64,000 bases of DNA. Origin: Fischerella muscicola PCC 7414 (lineage in GTDB: Bacteria > Cyanobacteriota > Cyanobacteriia > Cyanobacteriales > Nostocaceae). The stretch is taken from assembly GCF_000317205.1 (NCBI RefSeq), contig NZ_AJLK01000117.1, positions 53,503 through 117,502 on the forward strand, read 5' to 3'. Below the pieces are notes generated by a model, which searched no databases, was not told the DNA's origin, and saw only the letters and a program-made list of their open reading frames with translations. Of the stretch, positions 29,104 through 37,839 are shown piece by piece. Positions within the stretch are counted from its first letter, which is position 1. Each line of letters begins with the position of its first letter. Position numbers and translations under genes: made by a program.

Positions 29104-29250
29104 GTTGGTAGTTCTTGGTTGGTAGTTGTTTGGAATAGTCAACAAACAACAAGCAACAGACAACAAACAACAAAGATTGTGTTGGTAGTTCTTGGTTGGT
29201 AGTTGTTTGGAGTAGTCAACAAACAACAAACAACAGACAACAAAAAAATT
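29104..29250. repeat. Two tandem copies of a 73-bp heptamer-repeat hairpin
   Basis: The unit GTTGGTAGTTCTTGGTTGG...CAACAGACAACAAA occurs twice in direct tandem (about 29103-29176 and 29180-29247) with only a few differences. Each copy folds on itself around TTTGGA(A/G)TAGTC. This is the only place in the window where the hairpin element is duplicated in tandem. Confidence 0.8.
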
Positions 29251-29502
29251 CATTGCCAATCATTTTGTGTGGTGTGGGAGTATAAATTGTGTGGATTGAG
29301 ATTGGCAATTGGCAGGTTAAAATTAATAAGCAACTCAAAAGCAAGAAATAGACTTGTGATTAACAAGTTACTAACTCTCAAGGATATATCTTGATTTAAG
29401 TTTTGACGCGGACAGATTTTGGATTACGCTTCAATTATTCCTCAAAAGTGAAATCATCCGCAATTACAACTAAATAGTTAGTTACAAAAAGCACCAGGTG
29501 AC

Positions 29503-29590
29503 TAGAAGTCGTAGCTACACATACAAAACCCACCTACGTGGGTTTAAAAGTCCGCGTCGGCGGACTTTGTTTGTACAGCTACGATTTCTA
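29503..29590. repeat. Cloverleaf-like palindromic element
   Basis: The outer stem TAGAAGTCGTAGCT / AGCTACGATTTCTA (one G-U), extended by TACAAA / TTTGTA, encloses two perfect hairpins: AAACCCAC-CTA-CGTGGGTTT and AAGTCCGC-GTCG-GCGGACTT. Together they form a three-way junction of about 88 nt. It has the look of a small non-autonomous mobile palindrome. It is not a tRNA: there are no T- or D-loop signatures. Confidence 0.75.
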
Positions 29591-29616
29591 ATCGCCAGGA
29601 CTAGGTGCAATATCTC

Positions 29617-29655
29617 CACGGGCGTTAGCGTAGCTCCTCCGTAAGGAGGCTCGCC
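29617..29655. repeat. GGGCG-TTAGCGTAGC-CTCC palindromic repeat
   Basis: GGGCG ... CGCCC outer pairing around CCTCC-GTAA-GGAGG. Partial relatives carrying TCCTTACGG, ACGGGAAG and AAGCGTA occur at 6815-6840, 14100-14230 and 43930-43965. It is a dispersed cyanobacterial intergenic repeat. Confidence 0.65.
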
Positions 29656-29777
29656 CACAACGAGGGCATGAAAAGTGAAACGAACACCGATGAACACAGA
29701 TAGATCATGGGTTTGCTGTTAAGTTAATCCCTGATCGCTATTTTCAAGACAGATTTCAGTAATAGGCCAATTACCCA

Positions 29778-31394
29778 TTACCAATTACCAATTACTGCGG
29801 CTTCTGCTTGGGAGTGTAGCAATAAGCCATATTCTAATCCTTCCACCACCGCTTGATAGGAAGCCTCCAAAATATTTGTGGAAACTCCTACTGTTGTCCA
29901 GCGTTGATGACCACTCCCCGACTCTACCATGACGCGCGTTTTGGCTGCTGTACCTGTATGTCCGTTGAGAATGCGTACTTTGTAGTCTGTCAACTCAAAA
30001 GCTGCTATGTGGGGATAAAAATTTACTAAAGCTTTACGTAATGCTGCATCCAAGGCTGCGACAGGGCCGTTTCCTTCTGCTGCTTCCAAAATATCTTTAC
30101 CATTGACGGCAACTTTGACTGTGGCTAAGGCGCTAGTATTTGTTTCTCCCTGTCCTAAGTCGCAGTGGACTTGGAAACCCCTAATTTCAAAAAATTGTTG
30201 GCGACTTCCTAAAGCTTGGCGCATCAACAATTCAAAACTCGCCTCTGCTGCTTCAAATTGGTATCCATCACTCTCCAAATCTTTCAACCGTTCGAGAATT
30301 TTTCGGGTTGTAGGGTCATGTTTATTTAATTCAATCCCAAATGAGCGGGCTTTTGCTTGCACATTACTGACTCCTGATTGTTCGGAAATGACGATTCGAC
30401 GACGGTTGCCAATTTGTTCTGGTTGAATGTGTTCGTAAGTCAGGGGATTACGTTCCACTGCTGATACATGAATTCCGCCTTTGTGAGCAAATGCTGATCT
30501 ACCCACAAATGGTGCATGTTCATCTGGAGCAAGATTAACTACTTCACTGACAAAGCGACTAGTTTCTGTTAATTGCGACAGCTGGTTCTCTTCTATACAT
30601 TTAAATCCTAGCTTGAGTTGGAGATTAGGAATTAACGAACAGAGATTGGCGTTACCACATCTTTCGCCATAACCATTGATTGTGCCTTGTACCATCCTGA
30701 CGCCTGTCATAACAGCAGCCAGGGCATTGGCAACTGCTGTATCTGAATCGTTATGGGTGTGAATACCTAATTTAGTGTCGCTAGGAAGAACTTTAACTAT
30801 TTCAGTAATAATTTGCGTAATTTCATGGGGTAATGTGCCACCATTGGTATCACAAAACACTAGCCATTCCGCACCAGCAGCGATCGCAGTCTCTAATGTT
30901 TGTAAAGCATAATCTCGATTGCGCTTATAGCCATCAAACCAGTGTTCAGCATCGTAGATAACGCGACGCCCTTGAGCGCGTAAGTACTCAATCGTATCGC
31001 GGATCATCGCCAAATTTTCAGTCAAAGTAGTCTTGAGTCCTTCAGTTACATGCAAATCCCAAGACTTACCAAAAATAGTCACCCAACGGGTGCTAGCAGC
31101 AAGAATAGCTTGTAGTATTGGCTCAGAAGCCACATTTGTATTTGGGCGTCGAGTTGAACAAAAAGCCACAACTTCAGCTTGTTTGAGGGGTTCTTCCTGC
31201 AACTGCCAGAAAAATTGCACATCTTTGGGATTGGCACCAGGCCAACCACCTTCAATGAAGGGAATACCCAGTTGATCCAGCCTTCTGGCAATGCGTAACT
31301 TATCTTCTATGGAAACAGATAACCCTTCGCGCTGAGTACCATCTCGCAGTGTAGTGTCATATATCCAAAGTTGAGGTGAACAGTTAACAGTCAT
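29778..31394 (-). CDS. cimA: Citramalate synthase
   Basis: 538 residues. It condenses pyruvate and acetyl-CoA to (R)-citramalate, giving a threonine-independent route to 2-oxobutyrate and isoleucine. The DRE-TIM catalytic domain starts with YDTTLRDGTQREGLSVS, contains the metal-binding histidines in GIHTHNDSDTAVANALA, and ends with AFAHKGGIHVSAV; a C-terminal LeuA-type allosteric domain (about residues 395-530) follows, consistent with feedback control. The length and the DGTQREG signature favour CimA over 2-isopropylmalate synthase (LeuA), the main alternative. Start: ATG at 31394. Monocistronic as far as can be seen. Confidence 0.92.
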   Translation of the reverse strand: MTVNCSPQLWIYDTTLRDGTQREGLSVSIEDKLRIARRLDQLGIPFIEGGWPGANPKDVQFFWQLQEEPLKQAEVVAFCSTRRPNTNVASEPILQAILAASTRWVTIFGKSWDLHVTEGLKTTLTENLAMIRDTIEYLRAQGRRVIYDAEHWFDGYKRNRDYALQTLETAIAAGAEWLVFCDTNGGTLPHEITQIITEIVKVLPSDTKLGIHTHNDSDTAVANALAAVMTGVRMVQGTINGYGERCGNANLCSLIPNLQLKLGFKCIEENQLSQLTETSRFVSEVVNLAPDEHAPFVGRSAFAHKGGIHVSAVERNPLTYEHIQPEQIGNRRRIVISEQSGVSNVQAKARSFGIELNKHDPTTRKILERLKDLESDGYQFEAAEASFELLMRQALGSRQQFFEIRGFQVHCDLGQGETNTSALATVKVAVNGKDILEAAEGNGPVAALDAALRKALVNFYPHIAAFELTDYKVRILNGHTGTAAKTRVMVESGSGHQRWTTVGVSTNILEASYQAVVEGLEYGLLLHSQAEAAVIGNW

Positions 31395-31807
31395 AAGATG
31401 AGCAATTGTTCAGGCTATAGAATAAAAAAAGATATGTCAGGATATAAAATTGTAATGGGAGTCAAGAGTTTATACGCTTGGTTCCCCTTGGGGTTCATAA
31501 CAACTACATTTCCAGGTGGTTTGTGACAACACTACAATAAGTGAAAATCTGCTGACAGATGGTGACTTTATACCATTATTCAACTTTAGATTAAAGATAG
31601 ACATTAAAAAGTCTATATTCCCAATACCAACACCGCTTCACTATTTTTCAAGACCATAATAATATGGCAAGATTAAATGATTTATGAACTAATCCTTAAG
31701 GATATTCTTGTGATTGTTTCATAACTTAAATCCGATTATGAAATACTTTTTTATATATCAAAAATAAATTGTTACAATACAACCTAAAACTTGTGTAGTG
31801 ATCTGCA
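31395..31807. other. A+T-rich divergent spacer, nothing specific found
   Basis: Lies between cimA (minus) and the ferredoxin-like gene (plus). It should hold both promoters. No hairpin terminator, repeat family or riboswitch fold was recognised. Confidence 0.5.
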
Positions 31808-32137
31808 ATGCCCAAGGTGCTAGCTCAAGGTAAAACAAGTGAGTGTATGCGTAGAGCCAATCGGCAGAAAATTTTGCTGCAAAATGGTATTGACCTCTAC
31901 AATAGCGGTGCTAAGGTTGTTAACTGTGGCTTAATGGGCTGTTCTGTGCAATTGCAAGTAGAAGGTAAAGCTTCAAAGGCTAATTGGCGTGAAGGGCAGC
32001 GCTCAATACCTCCTCATCCTCCGATAAAAAATCTGGGTTTCGCTTGTCAAACTCAGCTTATGGGAGATGTAAAAGTCACCAAATTTGCTGGATTTTGGGG
32101 AGAAGGTTCTCAAGTAGTCTGGACACCAAAAGGTTAA
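31808..32137 (+). CDS. Degenerate 2Fe-2S ferredoxin-like protein
   Basis: 109 residues aligned by eye to cyanobacterial (2Fe-2S)-binding ferredoxin-like proteins: ILLQNGIDLYNSGAKVVNC, then a loop, VEGKASKANW, LGFACQTQLMGDVKVTKFAG and FWGEGSQVVWTP. Functional relatives have C-x5-C-x2-C ... C around the cluster. Here the loop reads NCGLMGCSVQLQVEG: two residues shorter, and the third cysteine is replaced by Gln48. Only C40, C45 and C80 remain (C13 is extra). Cluster binding is therefore doubtful. The frame is intact and is followed 14 nt later by a small gene with a good ribosome site, so it may still be expressed. Confidence 0.7.
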   Translation: MPKVLAQGKTSECMRRANRQKILLQNGIDLYNSGAKVVNCGLMGCSVQLQVEGKASKANWREGQRSIPPHPPIKNLGFACQTQLMGDVKVTKFAGFWGEGSQVVWTPKG

Positions 32138-32151
32138 AAAGGAGAAAAAAC

Positions 32152-32484
32152 ATGGGTAGATGGACACCACTCATTTTGATGGCTGGAGGTTTGGCTATTT
32201 TACTAGGTACGTTGCTGGGGATTAGCTTTCCAATGGGCGGCCAAAATACTGCCCAAGCCCCAGGAGGTAAAACATCAAAAGTTCTCCCTGCTAACATTAA
32301 TGTCAATAGCACTGCGGCTGGTACAAATAACACCAGTACCAATAGAACCAATGTTGCCCAGAACAACGCTGCTGATGACACTATGACTGACACAACAACA
32401 ACTGCTCAGGATACAGGCACCACAGACGATACTCAATCAAATGATACCAATCAGGATAACGAACCAATTCGAGCTTTGTGGTAG
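32152..32484 (+). CDS. Small single-membrane-segment, Thr/Asn/Asp-rich protein
   Basis: 110 residues: a hydrophobic N-terminal helix (WTPLILMAGGLAILLGTLLG) that could be a signal anchor, then a low-complexity tail rich in Asn, Thr and Asp (TNNTSTNRTNVAQ; DTMTDTTTTAQDTGTTDD) ending in EPIRALW. The start at 32152 is supported by AAGGAG 8 nt upstream. It overlaps an in-frame upstream extension that I reject. Likely exported or membrane-tethered; function unknown. It may be cotranscribed with the ferredoxin-like gene 14 bp upstream. Confidence 0.65.
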   Translation: MGRWTPLILMAGGLAILLGTLLGISFPMGGQNTAQAPGGKTSKVLPANINVNSTAAGTNNTSTNRTNVAQNNAADDTMTDTTTTAQDTGTTDDTQSNDTNQDNEPIRALW

Positions 32485-32535
32485 TGGTTGCCTATCATCA
32501 GTAAACAGTTACGAGTTACCAAAAATTAAGGGTTT

Positions 32536-32821
32536 AAAGTCCCGTCCCAGAAGAACGGCTTTGATACAATAGATATTATCCGCAACACAGGCAGAGTTCC
32601 CGCTCAAAGGAAGAGGAAGCTGTCTGGCAATGGCCGGTATTTCCTGAGAAAATCTTTGCTTTTAGAGTAGTTAAATTTCTCATGCAGCCGCGGGACACAC
32701 GGGTCTTGTATGCTTGTTGAGGGTAAAGTAATCTGAGATGTTGCTGGGCAGGATTCATCCTTGGGGCATTTTGGATCTCCCGTAGAAGCAAGAATCCTCG
32801 GACCTCAGGACGAGGAGTGTC
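32536..32821 (+). mobile_element. Internally deleted IS200/IS605-type element (ends only)
   Basis: The left end shows AAAGTCCCGT ... ACGGCTTT, a hairpin followed by TTTGATACAATAGAT, as I recall for IS605-type left ends of cyanobacteria. The right end shows AAGCAAGAATCCTCGG and the hairpin CCTCG-GACCTCAGGA-CGAGG followed by AGTGTCAA, the typical 3' end of tnpB elements in this group. Between them there are only about 220 bp with no tnpA or tnpB frame. In tnpB elements the 3' part gives the guide-like omega RNA, so this derivative could still encode such an RNA (inference). A MITE-like relic is the simplest reading. Confidence 0.55.
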
Positions 32822-32920
32822 AAATAGTCAATTGTCAATTGTCAATTGTTGATAGCCATTACTCTTGACTATTGACTCTTGACTATTGACTCTTGACTAT
32901 GGATTTTGGACTCTTGACTA
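32820..32920. repeat. TCAATTG and TTGACTA/TTGACTC tandem repeats
   Basis: The same two repeat classes in the same order as at 11784-11960: TCAATTGTCAATTGTC units, then TTGACTATTGACTCTTGACT units, ending 2 nt before the thiO-thiG start. The immediate upstream region of that gene therefore consists of repeat DNA, with no recognisable Shine-Dalgarno sequence. Confidence 0.75.
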
Positions 32921-34978
32921 ATGACTAACGATGTTTTAATTATCGGTGGCGGTGTCATCGGTTTAGCGATCGCTGTTGAACTGAAACTGCGTGGTGCGAA
33001 AGTTATTGTGACTAGTCGTGATTTTCACGCCGCCGCTACACATGCTGCCGCTGGGATGTTGGCCCCGGATGCGGAAAACATCTCGAATCAAGCAATGCAA
33101 GATTTGTGTTGGCGATCGCGTTCTCTTTATGCTGAATGGACGCACAAATTAGAACAACTCACCAGCTGCAACACTGGTTACTGGCCTTGTGGAATTTTAG
33201 CGCCAGTCTTTTCTGAAGAAGAGAGGGAGATAGGGAGAAAGATGATGGGGAGATGGGGAGATAGGGGGATGGGGAGAAATATTTCTCCCCACCACCCCAT
33301 CACCCCATCCTCTTCTACTACCTATTGGTTAGACAAAGAAACTATTCACCAATATCAACCAGGTTTAGGAGAAGAAGTAATTGGTGGTTGGTGGTATCCT
33401 GAAGATGCCCAAGTAGACAATCGAGCCTTGGCAAAAGCACTGCTGGGTGCAGCGCAATCTTTGGGTGTGGAACTGAAAGAAGGAATAGCAGTAGAAGGCA
33501 TTTTGCAGCAGCAAGGGCAAGTTGTAGGTGTACAAACCAATGCTGGAATTTTACACGCCGAACACTATGTTTTAGCCACAGGTGCTTGGACAAATCAATT
33601 GTTTCCCTTACCCGTACGTCCTACCAAAGGGCAAATGTTGAGCGTGCGTGTACCAGAAGCGATCGCAGAATTGCCCTTAACACGGGTTTTATTTGGGCAG
33701 GATATTTACATTGTGCCAAAACGCAATCGGCGAATTATCATTGGCGCTACCATCGAAGATGTTGGCTTTACCCCTTACAACACCCCAGCAGGCATTCAAA
33801 GTTTACTACAAGCAGCCATCCGTCTCTATCCTCAACTTCAGGATTATCCCATAGAAGAATTATGGTGGGGATTCCGTCCTGCTACCCCAGATGAGTTACC
33901 AATTCTGGGGAATAGTCCCTGTCAAAATCTCACCTTGGCTACTGGACACTACCGTAATGGGATTCTGCTTGCACCCGTAACAGCAGCACTAATTGCTGAT
34001 TTGATTTGGGAGCAAAAATCTGACCCCCTCCTGTCGCATTTTCATTACTCGCGCTTCCAGAACAAATCATCTACCTCCTCTGTTATGCTGACTCACCCTC
34101 TCCCCGCTTCTCCAGATCAGGCACAAGTCAATTCCCTTACTCTTAAAAGTGAAGCATTTCCGGAAAAAAGCTTTGCACCCACTCCAGACACACCACTTGT
34201 GATTGCTGGCAAAACTTTTACCTCCCGCTTGATGACGGGAACTGGTAAATATCGCAGCATCGAAGAAATGCAGCAAAGTGTGGTGGAGAGTGGTTGTCAA
34301 ATTGTGACTGTGGCTGTGCGACGAGTACAAACTAAAGCCCCCGGACACGAAGGTTTAGCCGAAGCGCTAGACTGGACAAAAATTTGGATGCTGCCGAATA
34401 CTGCTGGCTGTAAAACCGCCGAAGAAGCGATTCGGGTTGCCCGTTTAGGAAGGGAAATGGCAAAACTCCTGGGACAGGAAGATAATAATTTTGTCAAGTT
34501 AGAAGTAATTCCTGATCCGAAATATTTGCTTCCAGATCCGATAGGCACTCTGCAAGCAGCAGAACAATTGGTCAAAGAAGGCTTTGCTGTTTTACCCTAT
34601 ATTAATGCTGACCCGATGCTAGCCAAGCGTTTGGAAGAAGTAGGCTGTGCCACAGTCATGCCTTTAGCTTCACCCATTGGCTCTGGTCAGGGATTGAAAA
34701 CAACTGCTAACATTCAAATTATCATCGAAAATGCCAATGTACCTGTAGTGGTGGATGCTGGCATTGGTTCACCATGCCAAGCAGCACAAGCAATGGAAAT
34801 GGGTGCTGATGCTTTATTGATTAACAGCGCGATCGCTTTAGCAAAAAACCCACCCCTGATGGCACGCGCTATGAATATAGCTACCGTTGCTGGTCGTATA
34901 GCCTATATCGCTGGTAGAATGCCCATTAAAGACTACGCCAGCGCCTCTTCACCAGTGACTGGAACAATTACAAATTAG
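32921..34978 (+). CDS. thiO/thiG: Bifunctional glycine oxidase / thiazole synthase (ThiO-ThiG fusion)
   Basis: 685 residues joining two steps of thiamine thiazole synthesis. The N-terminal ThiO part (about 1-370) begins with the FAD loop [20 protein letters not shown] and contains [22 protein letters not shown] and [16 protein letters not shown]; it oxidises glycine to dehydroglycine. The C-terminal ThiG part (about 425-685) has [36 protein letters not shown] and [12 protein letters not shown] with the Schiff-base lysine region; it forms the thiazole ring. The fusion is usual in cyanobacteria. Residues about 99-132 (Gly/Arg/Met- then Pro/His/Ser-rich) are encoded by GGGGAGATGGGG / CACCCCATC repeat DNA, and the protein seems about 30 residues longer than I expect for relatives. 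No TPP riboswitch was seen upstream. Confidence 0.95.
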   Translation: MTNDVLIIGGGVIGLAIAVELKLRGAKVIVTSRDFHAAATHAAAGMLAPDAENISNQAMQDLCWRSRSLYAEWTHKLEQLTSCNTGYWPCGILAPVFSEEEREIGRKMMGRWGDRGMGRNISPHHPITPSSSTTYWLDKETIHQYQPGLGEEVIGGWWYPEDAQVDNRALAKALLGAAQSLGVELKEGIAVEGILQQQGQVVGVQTNAGILHAEHYVLATGAWTNQLFPLPVRPTKGQMLSVRVPEAIAELPLTRVLFGQDIYIVPKRNRRIIIGATIEDVGFTPYNTPAGIQSLLQAAIRLYPQLQDYPIEELWWGFRPATPDELPILGNSPCQNLTLATGHYRNGILLAPVTAALIADLIWEQKSDPLLSHFHYSRFQNKSSTSSVMLTHPLPASPDQAQVNSLTLKSEAFPEKSFAPTPDTPLVIAGKTFTSRLMTGTGKYRSIEEMQQSVVESGCQIVTVAVRRVQTKAPGHEGLAEALDWTKIWMLPNTAGCKTAEEAIRVARLGREMAKLLGQEDNNFVKLEVIPDPKYLLPDPIGTLQAAEQLVKEGFAVLPYINADPMLAKRLEEVGCATVMPLASPIGSGQGLKTTANIQIIIENANVPVVVDAGIGSPCQAAQAMEMGADALLINSAIALAKNPPLMARAMNIATVAGRIAYIAGRMPIKDYASASSPVTGTITN

Positions 34979-34980
34979 AT

Positions 34981-35042
34981 GTTTGTTGGTTGTTGGTGGT
35001 TGTTTGAAACAATCAACTATCAACCAGCAACTATCAACTCTA
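34981..35042. repeat. Heptamer-repeat hairpin after thiO-thiG
   Basis: GTTGGTTGTTGGTGGTTG left arm, TTTGAAAC centre and ATCAACTATCAACCAGCAAC right arm. Same architecture as at 4607 and 29104. Confidence 0.7.
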
Positions 35043-35133
35043 TGTACTTTTGTAACGAATTATCTCTAATAACAAAAGTAGTCTATTGCATTTATGTAAC
35101 ATAAAATGAAAAAGCAGAGTAAGGAATTAGTCC

Positions 35134-35313
35134 ATGCCCTACACAACAGAAGAAGGCGGTCGCCTCAATAATTTCGCCCGTGAACCCAAAGTTTACCAAG
35201 CAGAGCCTCCGACAGCCCAGCAAAAGCGCAATTTCATAATTTTGGGAGCTGTGGGAATAATTTTGGTCAGTGGTTTGATTTTTGTGGCCTTCTCTGTTTC
35301 TAATCTCAGTTAA
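35134..35313 (+). CDS. psb34: Photosystem II assembly protein Psb34-like
   Basis: 59 residues: a conserved polar N-terminus MPYTTEEGGRLNNFAREPKV, the stretch YQAEPPTAQQKRNF and one membrane helix (IILGAVGIILVSGLIFVAFS). This resembles Ssl1498/Psb34 of Synechocystis, a small thylakoid protein that binds CP47-containing photosystem II assembly intermediates and affects binding of high-light-inducible proteins. Assignment is from memory of the N-terminal pattern. AAGGAATTAG lies upstream as a weak ribosome site, and a terminator follows, so it is a monocistronic gene. Confidence 0.75.
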   Translation: MPYTTEEGGRLNNFAREPKVYQAEPPTAQQKRNFIILGAVGIILVSGLIFVAFSVSNLS

Positions 35314-35354
35314 TCAAAATTACTTTGATAAATCAATTTTATTTTATATTTCTT

Positions 35355-35389
35355 CAGGTTTCTACACTTTATGGGAACCTGGTTTTTTT
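35355..35389 (+). terminator. Rho-independent terminator after psb34
   Basis: CAGGTT / AACCTG stem with a 15-nt loop followed by GTTTTTTT, 42 bp after the stop codon. Confidence 0.8.
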
Positions 35390-35607
35390 GTCTAATCTGG
35401 AAATAAGGCAGAGGGCTTCTGCTCTGCAAGAAAATAAGTGCAAAATATAAGTATAATAATATACGCTTCCTCTATTCTTATTTGAAACCTTGATTTATCC
35501 TGAGCAGAGCAATCAGTACTTGAAAATCGAAGTCATAGTCATATTTACAGATTGCTTGCATATGCCCTTAGAAGGGATGTACACTGCGTTTCGGCTCCCT
35601 AGCCACC

Positions 35608-37794
35608 ATGAGCGTGAATGATACTGCACATTCGGATAAATTTGCGTGGAATCGCCAAGTCTACCACCGTCTAAAACTTGCACTTAGTCTTGGTTTGCGG
35701 CGACAAATTTTTGTAGCGGTATGTGATGATTTAAACTTGAGAAATCAGGTAGCAGCGCGTCTGCATTCAACTTTGGCTTATCCAGTTGGTCAAGTGCTGT
35801 ATCAACCATCAAATACACAGGAAGATAGTACGCCAGCCTATCCACGATTAGTTACCCTGAGGTTGAATTTAAGTGATCCTAACCCTATCGCACAGATAAA
35901 TCAATGGTTGGTGAGTTATCCACCACCAATTGTTGGTGTATCCAAAGATAATCCCGGGCGATCATTGCCAATACCGGCTTTTCAGATTGTAGGTGTTGAG
36001 CAGTTAACCAAACAACCAGTAGCAATACAACGTTTATTTTTGCACTATCTCCGTTTAACTGAACAGCATTTATCAAGTCCAGAATCCAGCCGTTTTCTGG
36101 AATCCAGTTTATTACTGTGGACACCACGTCCTTGGCTGTACGCCATACAGCAGTCAGCACCCCACTTTTGGCGTTGTCGTACTGGTGTGTTTGTGTTTGC
36201 TGGAGAACCGACACCAACAACTCGTACCAAAAACTCACCAGAACGCTTTTCTGGTTCTAGAAGCTTAGATTTAGGAAATATTGAACAGGTAATCTGGGAA
36301 GAATCTGTCTCTGGTGACGATTTTCCTGTGGAAGATGTTGATTTTCAGATTCACACACCTGTAAATCGTGGACACCAACCGCAAGAACCTTCACCAATCA
36401 AATCAGAATTATTTGTTCCAGAAACATTTCAGCAAGAAACTAACGATAAAGTCCGTATCAGCGAGACTTCATCGCCACCACGTTTATCGCACATTAGTAA
36501 AGAGTTAACAGAGTTAGTACTAGCAACTATTAACACTGCGATCGCTCACGATCAAGATGAGAATATACAAGTACAGCAACTTCTAGAAGAAATAGACTCT
36601 TTACATTCCACAAAAGCTTCACCAGAAACACTAGCAGCAGCTTATCATCGCCTGGGTAACTTATATCGCCTCCGCATTGAACAAGGACAAGCTACTTTAG
36701 AAAACTTGATGGTGGCTATTTTGGCATACCAAGAGGCTATTACCTACGATGAAACTTCGCCGCAAGTGCCAGATATTTTGAATGACTTAGGTACACTCTA
36801 TTGGATGCTATACCGCACACCGCCCAATTCGGAAGAAGGACAATCTTATATAGAACAGGGAATAGAGTTTTATCAGTTAGCTTTAAAACTAATTTCACCT
36901 GAAACCCATCCAGAAACTTATGCACGGGTGCAAAATAATCTGGGGACTGCTTATGGGGACTTGGCACGTTTTTCTAATCCAGGCGAAAACTGGCAAAAAG
37001 CGGTTGCAGCTTATCGAGAAGCACTCTGCTTCCGTACCGCCGAGATGGAACCATTGAAGTATGCTGCAACTCAGAATAACTTGGGTACTGCTTACTGGCA
37101 TTTGGCCCAGTACAATCAACCGATGGAGCATTTAAAGAATGCGATCGTAGCTTACAGTCTTGCCTTAGCTTACTACAATTCCGAGCAGGAACCACTTAAA
37201 TATGGCATGATTCAAAACAATATTGGTACTGCTCATTGGAATCTCGCACAGTACGAAAATCCAGCAGAGAATCTGCGACTGGCTGTGGAAGCCTATGGGG
37301 AAGCTTTGAAATATCGTACACCAGCACATGTTCCCGCCGCTTGTGCTGCTACACAAAATAATCTTGGTACTGCTTACTGGCACTTAGCCAACCAATCACA
37401 AATCAGCAAAGAAGAACAACAGAATTTTCTAGAATTGTGCATCAATGCTTATGAAGAATCTCTAAAGCTTGCTCACTCAATGAACAATGCTAATTTAAGT
37501 TTTGATATTTTTGCTACTCACAACAACTTAGGATTAGCGCACTATCAACTTGGAACAGATCAGTATTTAAATGGCGATAAAATCGCACGTTCTCAACATT
37601 TAGAATTAGCATTAGATAACCATCTGCAAGCATTAAATGGATTAAGCAATAAACCAGAATCTTACCAAATAACTTTGAATTATGTAGTAAAAACTATCCG
37701 CGCTTTTCACAGTGAATTAGGCATACAAGGACAAAATCTAGCTTTATCTAAAGTGCCTGGTCAATTACTACCAGAAATTCTGCCAAAGTTGTAG
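35608..37794 (+). CDS. Tetratricopeptide-repeat protein
   Basis: 728 residues. The N-terminal region (about 1-215) has FAWNRQVYHRLKLALSLGLR and QIFVAVCDDLNLRNQVAARL, a pattern I know only from cyanobacterial TPR proteins; it may be a degenerate P-loop-like domain without Walker motifs. A variable linker (215-300) precedes about eight TPR units (about 345-700), with recurrent AATQNNLGTAYWHLAQY-type helices spaced about 45 residues apart. Likely a protein-interaction scaffold in the cytosol. Start: ATG at 35608 after GCCACC. The next gene, a DNA methyltransferase, follows by 45 bp on the same strand, but a functional link is not established. Confidence 0.8.
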   Translation: MSVNDTAHSDKFAWNRQVYHRLKLALSLGLRRQIFVAVCDDLNLRNQVAARLHSTLAYPVGQVLYQPSNTQEDSTPAYPRLVTLRLNLSDPNPIAQINQWLVSYPPPIVGVSKDNPGRSLPIPAFQIVGVEQLTKQPVAIQRLFLHYLRLTEQHLSSPESSRFLESSLLLWTPRPWLYAIQQSAPHFWRCRTGVFVFAGEPTPTTRTKNSPERFSGSRSLDLGNIEQVIWEESVSGDDFPVEDVDFQIHTPVNRGHQPQEPSPIKSELFVPETFQQETNDKVRISETSSPPRLSHISKELTELVLATINTAIAHDQDENIQVQQLLEEIDSLHSTKASPETLAAAYHRLGNLYRLRIEQGQATLENLMVAILAYQEAITYDETSPQVPDILNDLGTLYWMLYRTPPNSEEGQSYIEQGIEFYQLALKLISPETHPETYARVQNNLGTAYGDLARFSNPGENWQKAVAAYREALCFRTAEMEPLKYAATQNNLGTAYWHLAQYNQPMEHLKNAIVAYSLALAYYNSEQEPLKYGMIQNNIGTAHWNLAQYENPAENLRLAVEAYGEALKYRTPAHVPAACAATQNNLGTAYWHLANQSQISKEEQQNFLELCINAYEESLKLAHSMNNANLSFDIFATHNNLGLAHYQLGTDQYLNGDKIARSQHLELALDNHLQALNGLSNKPESYQITLNYVVKTIRAFHSELGIQGQNLALSKVPGQLLPEILPKL

Positions 37795-37839
37795 TTAGCA
37801 GGTAGAAGTTATCTCTTTAGTAATTATCAGTTCTGATTT

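Noticed and set aside
29503..29590. Cloverleaf fold considered as a tRNA
   Set aside because: No T-loop (GGTTCGAATCC-like) or D-loop sequence, no acceptor end, and stems are too perfect.
32044..32151. Upstream in-frame extension of the small Thr/Asn-rich protein
   Set aside because: Overlaps the ferredoxin-like gene in another frame; the ATG at 32152 has a proper ribosome site.
32600..32700. Translated fragment EEEAVWQWPVFPEK considered as an integrase remnant
   Set aside because: Too short, and the surrounding ends fit an IS605-type element better.
32485..32920. TPP riboswitch upstream of thiO-thiG
   Set aside because: No CTGAGA-type or ACC-T-GATCTGG-like core was found; the space holds the IS-like relic and repeats.
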